From Pseudomonas fluorescens (GTDB lineage: Bacteria > Pseudomonadota > Gammaproteobacteria > Pseudomonadales > Pseudomonadaceae): a DNA stretch of 64,000 nucleotides. Position numbers and translations under genes: made by a program. The notes under the pieces were generated by a model, which was given only the letters and a program-made list of their open reading frames with translations, had not been told where the DNA came from and made no database searches. The DNA is taken from the NCBI RefSeq assembly GCF_001708445.1, contig NZ_CP015637.1:2171001-2235000 (forward strand). Reading direction: 5' to 3'. Positions 9,591 to 18,685 of the stretch are shown here, piece after piece. How positions within the stretch are numbered: the first letter of the stretch is position 1; each line of letters begins with the position of its first letter.

Positions 9591-9690
9591 TGTAGGAGCG
9601 AGCTTGCTCGCGAAGAACTCACAGGCGCCGCGTTCATTCAGGAAGCACGCGTTATCGTTGACGTTTTTCGCGAGCAAGCTCGCTCCTACA
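9591..9690. repeat. REP doublet, family 1 (TGTAGGAGCGAGC type)
   Basis: Two inverted arms, TGTAGGAGCGAGCTTGCTCG and its complement, enclose a spacer of about 50 bp and form a 100-bp palindromic unit. Three more copies lie at 39669, 41126 and 41354. It is a typical extragenic palindrome pair of fluorescent pseudomonads, just after the AraC-type gene. Confidence 0.9.
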
Positions 9691-9935
9691 AACAAGCCTT
9701 AACTGAATGAGCCCGCTCCCCACCGTTACAGTGTTCCTCCTTCAGTGAGAGTGTCCGTTTACGTCAGTTTTTCGACGGATTTGGTAATTGCCAGGGCGCA
9801 CTCGCTCAACGCTCAATAGCGCTATGTGCTGCGGGCTCCGCAGTACACCTGGGTTTTTGCCGATGGCCGTCTGGGTCAATCGCCAGCGGCGAAGGCGGTA
9901 GCAGCCTGTCTAACGAGTCAACGAGGAAAGCAGCA
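9691..9935. other. Leader region of the acyl-CoA dehydrogenase gene
   Basis: The region between the REP doublet and the dehydrogenase start has no open reading frame that resembles a gene. It must hold the dehydrogenase promoter. A ribosome site (GAGGAAAG) precedes the ATG by seven bases. I see no clear operator. Confidence 0.5.
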
Positions 9936-11714
9936 ATGAGTGGTTATGCCCATCCGTACCGCGATACCGAATTCGTGCTGGAGGAATTGGTCGGGTTTGA
10001 GCGGTTATGCGCGAGCGCCGGGCTTCAGGATGTCAATAACGAGCTGGTCTCGGCCATTTTGAGCGAGGCCGGCCGCTTGGGTTCCGGCGTGCTGGCACCG
10101 CTCAACCGGGTCGGCGATACCCAGGGGGCGCGGTTGGGCGAGCAGGGTGTGCAGGAAACGCCGGGGTTTGCCGATGCCTATCGGCAGTTCCAGGAGGGCG
10201 GCTGGCCCTCGTTGACGGCGGCGGAGCAGCATGGCGGGCAGAACCTGCCCAACGTGATCGGCACGGCCGTCAATGAAATCTGGCACAGCGCCAATATGGC
10301 GTTCGCCCTGTGCCCGATGTTGACCCAAGGCGCCATCGAGGCCATTGCCCATCACGGCTCGGCCGAACTGCAGGCGCACTACCTGCCCAAACTGGTCAGT
10401 GGCGAATGGACTGGCACCATGAACCTCACCGAACCGGATGCCGGCTCCGACCTGGCCGCGATCAAGAGCCGGGCGGTCCCCCAGGGCGATCATTACCTGA
10501 TCAGCGGCCAGAAGATCTTCATCACCTGGGGCGACCACCAGATGACCGACAACGTCGTGCACCTGGTGCTGGCGCGGTTGCCAGAGGCTCCGGTGGGCGT
10601 CAAGGGCCTTTCATTGTTCGTGGTGCCGAAGTTCTTGCTCGACGCCCAGGGCCGGCCAGGTGCGCGCAATCATGTGCAGTGCATTTCCCTGGAACACAAA
10701 CTGGGCATTCATGGCAGCCCCACCTGCGTGATGAACTTTGGTGACCCCGAAGGGGCCGTCGGCTATTTGCTCGGTGAACCGCACACGGGCCTGGCCTGCA
10801 TGTTCACCATGATGAACCACGCCCGCCAGAGTGTCGGGTTGCAGGGGCTGGCGATTGCCGAACGGGCCTACCAGCAGGCGCGTCAATACGCCAAGGACCG
10901 CCTGCAAGGCTCGCGTAAGGACGGCAGCCGTTTCTCGATCATCCACTTTCCGGATGTGCGCCGGATGTTGTTGCAGATGAAAGCGTCCATCGAAGCCATG
11001 CGCGCGTTGGCCCTGGTGGCCGCGGCGGAAGTCGACCGTGCCGCGTGCGCAGCCACGGCAGACCTTGCGCGCGAGCATCAGGGCCGGGTCGACCTGTGGA
11101 CCCCGATCGTCAAGGGCTGGCTGACCGAGCTGGCCCAGGAGGTCACCTCCCTGGGCGTGCAAATCCACGGCGGCATGGGGTTTATCGAAGAGACCGGCGC
11201 GGCCCAGCATTATCGTGACGCCCGTATCCTCACCATTTATGAAGGCACCACCGGTATCCAGGCGCTTGACCTGGTTGGGCGCAAGACCCTGCTGAACCAG
11301 GGCGAGCTGTTGAACAACCTGCTGGATGAAATGCATGAAACCGTCGAGCAACTGCACCGCATCGACGCCCTCGCGTACCAGGCGGTGACGCTGGAGGCCG
11401 CACTCGGGGCCGGACGCCAGGCCTTGTCCCTGTTACTCGACCAGGCCAAACACGATGGGGATTGGGCGGGCAGCGTCAGCGTTAACTACCTGATGCTGTT
11501 CGGCTACCTGTCGGGCGGCTGGCTCATGGCGCGCTCGGCGGTGCAGGCGCATGCGCGCCTGGCCGCCGGCACGGGCGACGCCAGCTTCCTTGAAGCCAAG
11601 GGCATCAGCGCACGTTTCTATGCCGAGCAACTGCTGCCCCGCGTGCACGCCTTGCTGGCGGCGATCAGCGCCGGGAGCGCGAGCATCATGGCGTTGGAGG
11701 AAGAGCAGTTCTGA
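9936..11714 (+). CDS. Acyl-CoA dehydrogenase, long form with C-terminal extension
   Basis: FAD enzyme that introduces the alpha-beta double bond in acyl-CoA. It is 592 aa, longer than the roughly 380 aa of short-chain enzymes, and matches the AcdA-like subgroup with an extra C-terminal domain. Visible motifs are MNLTEPDAGSDL (FAD/substrate loop), GQKIFITWGDH, the signature QIHGGMGFIEETGAAQHYRD and the catalytic glutamate in TIYEGTTGIQ. Together with the nearby CoA synthetase and 3-hydroxybutyryl-CoA dehydrogenase it provides most steps of a beta-oxidation route; no hydratase or thiolase is seen here. Confidence 0.92.
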   Translation: MSGYAHPYRDTEFVLEELVGFERLCASAGLQDVNNELVSAILSEAGRLGSGVLAPLNRVGDTQGARLGEQGVQETPGFADAYRQFQEGGWPSLTAAEQHGGQNLPNVIGTAVNEIWHSANMAFALCPMLTQGAIEAIAHHGSAELQAHYLPKLVSGEWTGTMNLTEPDAGSDLAAIKSRAVPQGDHYLISGQKIFITWGDHQMTDNVVHLVLARLPEAPVGVKGLSLFVVPKFLLDAQGRPGARNHVQCISLEHKLGIHGSPTCVMNFGDPEGAVGYLLGEPHTGLACMFTMMNHARQSVGLQGLAIAERAYQQARQYAKDRLQGSRKDGSRFSIIHFPDVRRMLLQMKASIEAMRALALVAAAEVDRAACAATADLAREHQGRVDLWTPIVKGWLTELAQEVTSLGVQIHGGMGFIEETGAAQHYRDARILTIYEGTTGIQALDLVGRKTLLNQGELLNNLLDEMHETVEQLHRIDALAYQAVTLEAALGAGRQALSLLLDQAKHDGDWAGSVSVNYLMLFGYLSGGWLMARSAVQAHARLAAGTGDASFLEAKGISARFYAEQLLPRVHALLAAISAGSASIMALEEEQF

Positions 11715-11727
11715 CCGCCGCGTTGTA

Positions 11728-11764
11728 GCGTCTGCAGCCGGGGGTACCTCACGGCTGCAGACGC
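11728..11764. terminator. Strong hairpin after the acyl-CoA dehydrogenase gene
   Basis: GCGTCTGCAGCCG pairs perfectly with CGGCTGCAGACGC (13 bp) around an 11-base loop, 14 bp after the stop codon. Its position fits transcription termination, although no T-run follows. Confidence 0.5.
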
Positions 11765-11854
11765 CATTGGCCAGGGCGGCGTCAGTTGCATGTGTTATGA
11801 GGTAATAACGTCGAAATTGGCCGCTGTGGCGATAAATGGGGACAAAAACGCTGC

Positions 11855-11872
11855 CTGCCATTCAACATTCAT
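11855..11872 (+). promoter_or_regulatory. Candidate PHO box upstream of pstS
   Basis: CTGCCATTCAACATTCAT fits the PhoB pattern of two CTGTCAT-like 7-mers separated by 4 bp, with 6/7 and 5/7 matches. It ends 59 bp before the pstS start, a normal position for PhoB activation in phosphate starvation. Confidence 0.5.
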
Positions 11873-11931
11873 AAAAACGTAACAACACTGCTGCAAAGTT
11901 CGGGAGCCCTTAAACACAAGGAGTTCCCTTA

Positions 11932-12960
11932 ATGAAAAGCTTGATGAAGTCTGTTGCACTCGCCGTTACGGTATCGCTGTGCGGCACCACGGTGTTCGCT
12001 GCCGAGAGCGTCCGCCTGACCGGCTCCGGCGCCAGTTTCCCTGCACCGATCTACCTCACCTGGTTCAAGGACTTCAGCAAGAAAAGCGAAGGTGTCACCG
12101 TGGATTACCAATCCAAGGGCAGCGGCGCGGGTGTACAGGACTTCCTGAATAAAACCGTCGACTTCGCCGCCAGTGACTCGGCGATGAAAGACGAAGACAT
12201 CGCCAAGGTCGCCGAAGGCGCGCAGTTGCTGCCGATGACCGCGGGCGAAATCGTGCTGGCCTACAACCTGCCGGGCAACCCCAAGGGCCTGAAGCTGCCA
12301 CGGGATGTGTACTCCAACATCTTCCTGGGCAAGATCACCAAGTGGAACGATCCGCAGATCGTCGCCGCCAACCCTGACCTGAAACTGACCGATACGCCGA
12401 TCACCGTGGTTGTGCGTGCAGACTCCAGCGGTACCACGGCGGTCTTCACCAAGCACCTGGCAGCGATCAATCCGCAGTTCCAGAAAGAGCTGGGTGAGGG
12501 CAACACCGTCAACTGGCCAGCCAGCGACAAATTCATCAAATCGCCCAAGAACGATGGTGTGACCGCCACCGTACGCCAGACCCCGGGCGCTATTGGCTAC
12601 ATCGAATACGGCTTCGCCAAGCTGGCCAAGGTTGACTTTGCCCAACTGCAAAACAAGTCCGGTCATTACGTCGTGCCGAACGCCGAAAGCGGTGCCGAAG
12701 CCCTGGCCGCGGTGAAAATGCCGGAAAGCCTGGTGGCCTGGCTGCCGGACCCGGACGGTGCCAAGTCGTACCCGATCACCTCCTACACCTGGATGATCTT
12801 CCGCAAGCAGAACGGCAACCCGGCCAAGGCCAAGGCCATGCGTGAAATGGTCGAGTACAGCCTGACCGAGGGGCAGAAAATCGCCGACTCGATGGGTTAT
12901 ATCCCGCTGCCGAAATCGGTCGTGGACCAGGTTCGCAAAGCGTCCGCCAACATCCAGTAA
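11932..12960 (+). CDS. pstS: Phosphate ABC transporter, periplasmic phosphate-binding protein
   Basis: Captures inorganic phosphate in the periplasm for the PstCAB importer. The 342 aa begin with a clear signal peptide, probably cleaved after FA at residue 23. The mature start LTGSGASFPAPIY, the segment SKGSGAGVQDFL and the RADSSGTTAVFTKHL motif supply the phosphate-binding loops of the family. AAGGAG lies about seven bases before the ATG. It is the first gene of pstSCAB and probably PhoB-controlled. Confidence 0.96.
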   Translation: MKSLMKSVALAVTVSLCGTTVFAAESVRLTGSGASFPAPIYLTWFKDFSKKSEGVTVDYQSKGSGAGVQDFLNKTVDFAASDSAMKDEDIAKVAEGAQLLPMTAGEIVLAYNLPGNPKGLKLPRDVYSNIFLGKITKWNDPQIVAANPDLKLTDTPITVVVRADSSGTTAVFTKHLAAINPQFQKELGEGNTVNWPASDKFIKSPKNDGVTATVRQTPGAIGYIEYGFAKLAKVDFAQLQNKSGHYVVPNAESGAEALAAVKMPESLVAWLPDPDGAKSYPITSYTWMIFRKQNGNPAKAKAMREMVEYSLTEGQKIADSMGYIPLPKSVVDQVRKASANIQ

Positions 12961-13034
12961 CGCGCTTAGGGCCTCTCTCGGTGTGTGCTGCCAGCCATGC
13001 CGGGAGCGCTTCCCCCCTGTTCCGGAACTCGCCA

Positions 13035-14000
13035 ATGAACACACCTTTTGTCGTACCGGTTAACCCGGATTCTGCCTGCCAGCCACCGTCTACGAAGGAT
13101 TTCCTGGTTGACCGGACCTTCCGTGCGCTTGCGCGAATAGGGGTGGTGCTGGTGCTGGCATTGGTCTTTGCCTTGGTCTTCGAGGTGGGACGCAAAGCCC
13201 TTCCCGGCATGGAAAAGCACGGTTTTGACGTATTGCTCGGCAGCGTCTGGGACGTCAACCAGGGCAAGTACGGCATTCTGCCGGCTATTTGGGGCACGCT
13301 GTACAGCGCCCTGATCGCCTTGTTGATCGCCGGGTTTTTCGGCGTCAGCATGGCGATTTTCCTGACCCAGGACTTCCTGCCCGCAAAACTGGCCGCCGTG
13401 TTTCGTACCATCGTCGAATTGCTCGCCGCGATCCCCAGCGTGGTGTACGGCCTGTGGGGCATCTACGTGGTGATTCCGGCCATTCGCCCGCTGACGGCCT
13501 GGTTGAACACTGAACTGGGCTGGATCCCGTTTTTCGGCACGTCCTTGAGCGGGCCGGGGCTGCTCCCGGCGGCGCTGGTACTGGCCATCATGATTCTGCC
13601 GACCATTGCCGCGGTGTCCCAGGACGCCCTGACCGCCGTGCCGATGAAAACCAAGCAAGCGGCCTATGGCATGGGCACCACCCATTGGGAAGCGATCCTC
13701 AAGGTGATGGTCCCGTCCGCCGCCACCGGTATTTTCGGCTCGCTGGTCCTGGGCCTGGGCCGCGCGCTGGGTGAAACCATGGCCCTGGCCATGCTGGTCG
13801 GTAACGCGAACAACATCTCCCTGTCGCTGTTTGCCCCGGCCAATACCCTGGCGGCCTTGCTGGCGCTGAACTTCCCCGAAGCCGGGCCGAACGAGATCGA
13901 GGTGTTGATGTACGCGGCACTGGTGCTGATGTTGATCACGCTGATCGTGAACGTCTTCGGCTCCATGATCATGATGTATGCCCAACGGGGTAATAAGTGA
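13035..14000 (+). CDS. pstC: Phosphate ABC transporter permease PstC
   Basis: Inner-membrane subunit of the phosphate importer, 321 aa from the ATG at 13035. The first membrane segment is near residues 34-52, followed by five more. The EAA-type coupling motif appears as GMGTTHWEAILKVMVPSA before the last segments. An upstream in-frame extension from 12981 has no ribosome site or conservation pattern. The stop shares one base with the pstA start, so the two proteins are made in balance. Confidence 0.93.
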   Translation: MNTPFVVPVNPDSACQPPSTKDFLVDRTFRALARIGVVLVLALVFALVFEVGRKALPGMEKHGFDVLLGSVWDVNQGKYGILPAIWGTLYSALIALLIAGFFGVSMAIFLTQDFLPAKLAAVFRTIVELLAAIPSVVYGLWGIYVVIPAIRPLTAWLNTELGWIPFFGTSLSGPGLLPAALVLAIMILPTIAAVSQDALTAVPMKTKQAAYGMGTTHWEAILKVMVPSAATGIFGSLVLGLGRALGETMALAMLVGNANNISLSLFAPANTLAALLALNFPEAGPNEIEVLMYAALVLMLITLIVNVFGSMIMMYAQRGNK

Positions 14001-14911
14001 TGACTGATCTCACTGCAGCAACCGACCTGACCGCGCCCGCAGGCGCGATGCCCAGCTTGCAGCGCAAGTTCGAAGGCCGCGCCCTGCGTAGCCTGGTATT
14101 GACCACTCTGGTCTGGGGCGGCGCGCTACTGGCCAGCGTGCCGCTGATCTCCGTGCTCTACATGCTGATCATGCGCGGCGGGGCGCGCCTGAGCCTGGAA
14201 GTGTTCACCGAGTTGCCTCCGACGGGGTTCGAGACGGGCGGTGGCTTCGGCAACGCCATGGCCGGCACCTTTGTGATGGTCGGTATCGCGGCGGCTATCG
14301 CCGTACCGGTCGGCATCATGGCGGCGATCTTCCTGGCCGAACTGGGGCCGGACAGCAAGCTGGCCAACGCCTCGCGCTTTGCCGCCAAGATGCTCACGGG
14401 GCTGCCTTCCATCCTGGCCGGGGTGTTTGCCTATGCCCTGGTGGTGATGACCACCGGGACCTACTCGGCCCCGGCGGGCGGCGTGGCACTGGCGGTCCTG
14501 ATGCTGCCCATCGTGGTGCTGACGGCGGAAGAGTCGATGAGGATGGTGCCCAAGATCATGAAGGATGCGGCCTACGGCATGGGCTGCACACGCTCGCAGG
14601 TCATCTGGAAAATCGTCTTGCCCACCGGCCTGCCGGCGATCCTCACGGGCGTCATGCTGGCCGTGGCGCGAGCGGCGGGCGAAACCGCGCCGTTGTTGTT
14701 TACCGCGCTGTTCAGCAACTACTGGATCTACCACGACGGCAGCCTGGCCGTCATGAATCCGACGGCCTCGTTGGCCGTGCTGATTTACAACTTTTCAGGC
14801 ATGCCCTTCGACAACCAGCTTGAGCTCGCCTGGGCGGCCTCGCTGGTGCTGGTCATGATCGTGCTGGTCGTAAATATCGTCAGCCGTATTTTCGGCAAGC
14901 CCAAGTATTGA
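14000..14911 (+). CDS. pstA: Phosphate ABC transporter permease PstA
   Basis: Second membrane subunit of the phosphate importer, 303 aa from the ATG at 14000; a GTG one codon earlier is possible. It has six hydrophobic segments and the coupling motif GMGCTRSQVIWKIVLPTG. It overlaps pstC by one base (TGATG) and precedes pstB by 19 bp. Confidence 0.93.
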   Translation: MTDLTAATDLTAPAGAMPSLQRKFEGRALRSLVLTTLVWGGALLASVPLISVLYMLIMRGGARLSLEVFTELPPTGFETGGGFGNAMAGTFVMVGIAAAIAVPVGIMAAIFLAELGPDSKLANASRFAAKMLTGLPSILAGVFAYALVVMTTGTYSAPAGGVALAVLMLPIVVLTAEESMRMVPKIMKDAAYGMGCTRSQVIWKIVLPTGLPAILTGVMLAVARAAGETAPLLFTALFSNYWIYHDGSLAVMNPTASLAVLIYNFSGMPFDNQLELAWAASLVLVMIVLVVNIVSRIFGKPKY

Positions 14912-14930
14912 GAACGGGAGCACCTGAATT

Positions 14931-15749
14931 TTGAACGTATCAACTGCGCAACGAGCCGCTCCGTTTGTCACCCAGGCGCCTGTGGTCATGGACTGCAAAC
15001 TGGACAAGATTTTCTACGGCAACTTCATGGCCGTGCGTGACAGCCATGTGCCGATCGAAAAAAACAAGATCACCGGCTTCATCGGGCCTTCCGGCTGCGG
15101 CAAAAGTACCGTGCTGCGTAGCCTCAACCGCATGAACGATCTGGTGAAGGGCTTTCGCTTCGAGGGCCATGTGCATTTCCTCGGGCAGGACGTCTACGGC
15201 AAGGGCGTTGATCCAGTGGTCGTGCGCCGCTATATCGGCATGGTGTTTCAACAGCCGAACCCGTTTTCGATGAGCATCTTCGACAACGTCGCCTTCGGCC
15301 TGCGCCTCAACCGCTACAAGGGCGACCTGGGTGATCGCGTCAAGCACGCCCTGCAAGGCGCCGCGCTGTGGGATGAGGTCAAGGACAAGCTCAAGGTCAG
15401 CGGCCTGTCGCTGTCCGGTGGCCAGCAGCAACGGCTGTGTATCGCCCGAGCCATCGCCACCGAGCCGGAGGTGCTGTTGCTCGACGAGCCTTGTTCCGCG
15501 CTGGACCCGATCGCCACCCGCCGGGTCGAGGAACTGATGGTCGAGTTGAAGAAGGACTACACCATCGCGCTGGTCACCCACAATATGCAGCAGGCCATCC
15601 GCGTGGCGGACACCACGGCCTTCTTCTCAGTGGACATTTCCCAGGGCACGCGCACCGGCTACCTGGTGGAGATGGGCCCCACCGCGCAGATTTTCGACAA
15701 CCCGCGCGAACAAATGACCGGGGACTACATCAGCGGCAAGTTCAGCTGA
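14931..15749 (+). CDS. pstB: Phosphate ABC transporter ATP-binding protein PstB
   Basis: ATPase of the phosphate importer. It contains Walker [10 protein letters not shown], the Q-loop in VFQQPNPF, the signature LSGGQQQR and Walker [13 protein letters not shown] followed by the switch histidine in VTHNM. The 272-aa form uses a TTG start with GGGAG about 12 bases upstream. The next choice, ATG at 14988 (253 aa), lacks a good ribosome site but keeps all motifs, so the start is uncertain. No phoU follows; two unusual accessory genes come next. Confidence 0.93.
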   Translation: MNVSTAQRAAPFVTQAPVVMDCKLDKIFYGNFMAVRDSHVPIEKNKITGFIGPSGCGKSTVLRSLNRMNDLVKGFRFEGHVHFLGQDVYGKGVDPVVVRRYIGMVFQQPNPFSMSIFDNVAFGLRLNRYKGDLGDRVKHALQGAALWDEVKDKLKVSGLSLSGGQQQRLCIARAIATEPEVLLLDEPCSALDPIATRRVEELMVELKKDYTIALVTHNMQQAIRVADTTAFFSVDISQGTRTGYLVEMGPTAQIFDNPREQMTGDYISGKFS

Positions 15750-15780
15750 CCCACTTATCCAACGTTTCTCAGGATTGCCA

Positions 15781-16479
15781 ATGCCTGCAACACGTCGCCT
15801 TGATTTGCCCGCGATCGAACGCGCACTGCGTGAGGTACAGAGCCGCTTTGCCGAACTCAGCCGGCACTTTACCGAGCCGCGCGACCCCTTGACGGACGAA
15901 GTGCTGCACAACGTGCTTGAAGGCTACGCGCTGATTGACGATTATGTCGCTCGCGGCGTCGACCTGTTCGATCTGCAGCAACTGAACCTGATGCTGGAGA
16001 TCAACGCCACCGTGCTCTGCGGCAAGGACCCGGTGCGTCGGCTGGAATACGCCCAGCACCTGGCGGCCACCGAGGAGCACTTTTTCAACAACGTTGAAGG
16101 TGGCATCAAGGACTTGTACAACTGGTATTGCGCGTATCGCAGTGAGTCCGTGTGGAAGCGTGCCGCGGGTGTGTATGTGCGCATCCTCAGCAAGCCGCAA
16201 TTGTTCATCGAGGGCAACAACCGCAGTGGCTCGCTGATCGTCAGCTACTTGCTGATGCGCGCCGGGTTGCCGCCGTTCGTGCTGACGCTGGATAACGCCG
16301 AGGGCTATTTCAACCCGTCCTCGGTCATACGCAACTCCGCCAAGCATGGCGTCAAGGCGTTGTACGAATTGCCCAAGATCAAGAAAAAATACGCTGCGTT
16401 CCTGGAAGATAAGGCGCCTGATCCAATGAAGTTTTTCCTGAGCGACACCGCCGTGCCTGCCTATCAGGGAGGCCTTTGA
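15781..16479 (+). CDS. Fic-like domain protein with degenerate active-site motif
   Basis: The 232-aa protein has an AGGA ribosome site six bases before its ATG and lies 31 bp after pstB in the same direction. Residues 140-151 read QLFIEGNNRSGS. This lines up with the Fic signature HxFx(D/E)GNGRxxR but has Gln for the catalytic His, Asn for the second Gly and Ser for the last Arg. The fold may be kept while AMP transfer is lost, or another chemistry may be used. The next gene starts on its stop (TGATG), so the pair probably works together. Function is unknown. Confidence 0.6.
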   Translation: MPATRRLDLPAIERALREVQSRFAELSRHFTEPRDPLTDEVLHNVLEGYALIDDYVARGVDLFDLQQLNLMLEINATVLCGKDPVRRLEYAQHLAATEEHFFNNVEGGIKDLYNWYCAYRSESVWKRAAGVYVRILSKPQLFIEGNNRSGSLIVSYLLMRAGLPPFVLTLDNAEGYFNPSSVIRNSAKHGVKALYELPKIKKKYAAFLEDKAPDPMKFFLSDTAVPAYQGGL

Positions 16480-17066
16480 TGGGACGGTATTCAGTGACCG
16501 ACACGCTCCAGCGCCTGTTCAAACGCCCGCGCATCCGTATCTCGTTTGATATCGATGACACATTGGCCTGCCAGCTCCACCATAGCGCCGTCGAACGCAG
16601 CCGGCTGCCGGCCTGTGTCCACCGGTTGCTCGGCGAGCCGCTGCGCCTGGGGACACGCGCCCTGACCCGCGAACTGCGCCGCCAGGGTTGCAGCATCTGG
16701 GTCTATACCTCGTCCGGTCGCACACCGTCCTATATTCGGCGTTGGCTCATGCTGTATGGCATCCGTGTCGACGGTGTGGTCAACAGCGTGCTGCACAACC
16801 GTGCGCTGACGGTGCATGGCCTGTCGAATACCCCCTCCAAATTTCCGCCGGCCTTCGATATCGACTTGCATGTCGATGATTCCGAAGGTGTGCGCAGTGA
16901 AGGCCATGACCATGGTTTCCGCGTGGTCGTGGTGGACCCGCAGGACGAAAACTGGGCACAGCGAGTGCTGGATGCCGTCGCTCATGTCCAGGCGCAACTC
17001 GCCCGGCAGCAACCGCTCAGGCACCCACAGCCTGCGCGACCACGGGCGCAAGTGTTCTCCTCCTGA
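16479..17066 (+). CDS. HAD-superfamily hydrolase-like protein
   Basis: The 195-aa protein has a first HAD motif, FDIDDTL, with nucleophile D24 and general acid D26. A threonine/serine motif, VYTSSG, follows at about residue 77 and an acidic pair, HVDDSEG, near residue 130. This fits a small phosphatase or nucleotidase of the HAD fold. It starts on the stop codon of the Fic-like gene with GGAGG upstream and is the last gene of the pst transcript. The substrate is unknown; control with phosphate uptake is inferred from position. Confidence 0.7.
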   Translation: MGRYSVTDTLQRLFKRPRIRISFDIDDTLACQLHHSAVERSRLPACVHRLLGEPLRLGTRALTRELRRQGCSIWVYTSSGRTPSYIRRWLMLYGIRVDGVVNSVLHNRALTVHGLSNTPSKFPPAFDIDLHVDDSEGVRSEGHDHGFRVVVVDPQDENWAQRVLDAVAHVQAQLARQQPLRHPQPARPRAQVFSS

Positions 17067-17118
17067 GCATGGGTATCTGCTTGGGCTCAACGCTGAACAC
17101 CCGGTAGATAGGGGCTGC

Positions 17119-17289
17119 TGTGGCGAGCGGGCTTGCTGTGGTGAGAGGGCTTGCTGTGGCGAGCGGGCTTGCCCCGCGTTGGGCTGCGCAGCAGCCCCAG
17201 TCAAGAAGAACGCGGTGTATCAGACACTCTGTAGAGGCTGGTTTTGGGGCTGCTGCGCAGCCCAACGCGGGGCAAGCCCGCTCGCCACA
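17119..17289. repeat. REP doublet, family 3, with a tandem 18-bp triplication in its left arm
   Basis: The outer arms TGTGGCGAGCGGGCTTGC and complement, and the inner arms GGGCTGCGCAGCAGCCCC and complement, form a 171-bp inverted structure. In the left arm the 18-bp outer segment is repeated three times head to tail (17119, 17137, 17155; the middle copy has two changes), while the right arm has one copy. Confidence 0.85.
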
Positions 17290-17328
17290 ACAGGTCTGTG
17301 TGCCGGGGCGATCGCCGGAATACGCCTT

Positions 17329-18669
17329 TCAGCGCATATGCAGAATAATCGGGCTGCTGCTGGCCGGGTCTGTATGCCCGCGCAGCTTGGCCACCGCCTT
17401 CGCGTCGACCGCGCCACCGCTGTTGCCCCAACTGCTGCGCACGAAACTCAGAACCTCGGCGATTTGCGCGTCGGTCAGTTGCTCGCGGAAGGCCGGCATG
17501 CGGTACGCGTCCGGCACGCCGGCGGCGACGACGCGTTGCGAGCCGTTGAGGGTGATGTTGATCGCCGAGGCGTCTTCCTTGGCCAGTGCCGAGGTGGCGC
17601 CGGCCAGCGGTGGCATCCACTCGGGTTGGCCCTTGCCGTCAAGGCCGTGGCAGGAGGCGCAGCGGGTCGCGTAGGTGTGCGCGCCGGGGGAGTCCGGGCG
17701 CGCTTCGGCGGTCACGTAGTGCCAGGGTGTGCCGTCGCGCTGCGGGTCGCCGGGTAGTGACTTGAGGTAGCGCGCGATGGCCGCCAGGTCGTCGTCAGCC
17801 ATGAACTGGGTGGAGTTGTTGAAGGCTTCGGTCATCGAACCGTAGACCACCGCGTGTTGATTACGCCCGCTCTTAAGGAACTGCACGATCTCCGGTTCGC
17901 TCCAGCGCCCCAGCCCGGTGTTAGGGTCCTGGCGCAGGCTGGGGGCGTACCAGCCGTCGAGCAGGGCGCCGGCGAGGAACGGCGCGCCGGATTCGTCGAG
18001 GGCCTTCTCGTTGAAAGCCAGGCCGCGCGGCGTGTGGCAGCTGCCGCAGTGGCCCGGCCCCTGGACGATGTAGGCGCCGCGGTTCCACAGCGCGTCTTGG
18101 CTGGGCTTGGCCGCGTAGGTGGCGGTCGGCGCGAACAGGCCGTTCCACAACGCGATGGGCCAGCGCATATTCAGCGGCCAGGGAATATCGCTGGGGATAT
18201 TCGGCTGCTTGGCCGGTTGCACGCCATGCATGAAAAACGCGTACAGCGCACGCACGTCATCGTCGCTGAGCTTGGCATAGGACGGGTAGGGCATGGCCGG
18301 GTAGAGGCGTCGACCACCTGGCGCTACGCCGTGGCGCACCGCGCGGTCGAAGTCGGCCAGGCTGTAGGCGCCGATGCCGGTGCCCTGGTCGGGGGTGATG
18401 TTGGTGGCGTGGATAGCTCCCAGCGGCGTGGCCATCTCCAGGCCGCCGGCAAACGGCGCCTTGCCCGGCAGGCTGTGGCAGGCCACGCAGTCGCTGAGGC
18501 GGGCGACGTACTCGCCACGGCTGATCAGGGCCGGCTCGTTACTGGCGGCCGCTTCCTGTGCGAAGGGTGAAGCGGGCTGACGGTTGACATACCAGGCCAG
18601 CAGCGCGGCGGCGACCAGGCCGGCCAGCGCGAGCCAGCCTACGGTTCTTGCGAATCGGCGGTTGTTCAT
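17329..18669 (-). CDS. Tri-haem cytochrome c, electron acceptor subunit
   Basis: Periplasmic, membrane-anchored c-type cytochrome of 446 aa. A hydrophobic N-terminal anchor (about residues 10-27) is followed by three haem-binding sites, CVACH, CGSCH and CASCH, spaced as in the cytochrome subunits of alcohol and aldehyde dehydrogenases. It is the third gene of an operon with a molybdenum hydroxylase and starts 16 bp after its large subunit. It therefore probably passes electrons from that enzyme to the respiratory chain. Confidence 0.92.
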   Translation of the reverse strand: MNNRRFARTVGWLALAGLVAAALLAWYVNRQPASPFAQEAAASNEPALISRGEYVARLSDCVACHSLPGKAPFAGGLEMATPLGAIHATNITPDQGTGIGAYSLADFDRAVRHGVAPGGRRLYPAMPYPSYAKLSDDDVRALYAFFMHGVQPAKQPNIPSDIPWPLNMRWPIALWNGLFAPTATYAAKPSQDALWNRGAYIVQGPGHCGSCHTPRGLAFNEKALDESGAPFLAGALLDGWYAPSLRQDPNTGLGRWSEPEIVQFLKSGRNQHAVVYGSMTEAFNNSTQFMADDDLAAIARYLKSLPGDPQRDGTPWHYVTAEARPDSPGAHTYATRCASCHGLDGKGQPEWMPPLAGATSALAKEDASAINITLNGSQRVVAAGVPDAYRMPAFREQLTDAQIAEVLSFVRSSWGNSGGAVDAKAVAKLRGHTDPASSSPIILHMR

Positions 18670-18685
18670 GGGCGTTCCTTGTCGG

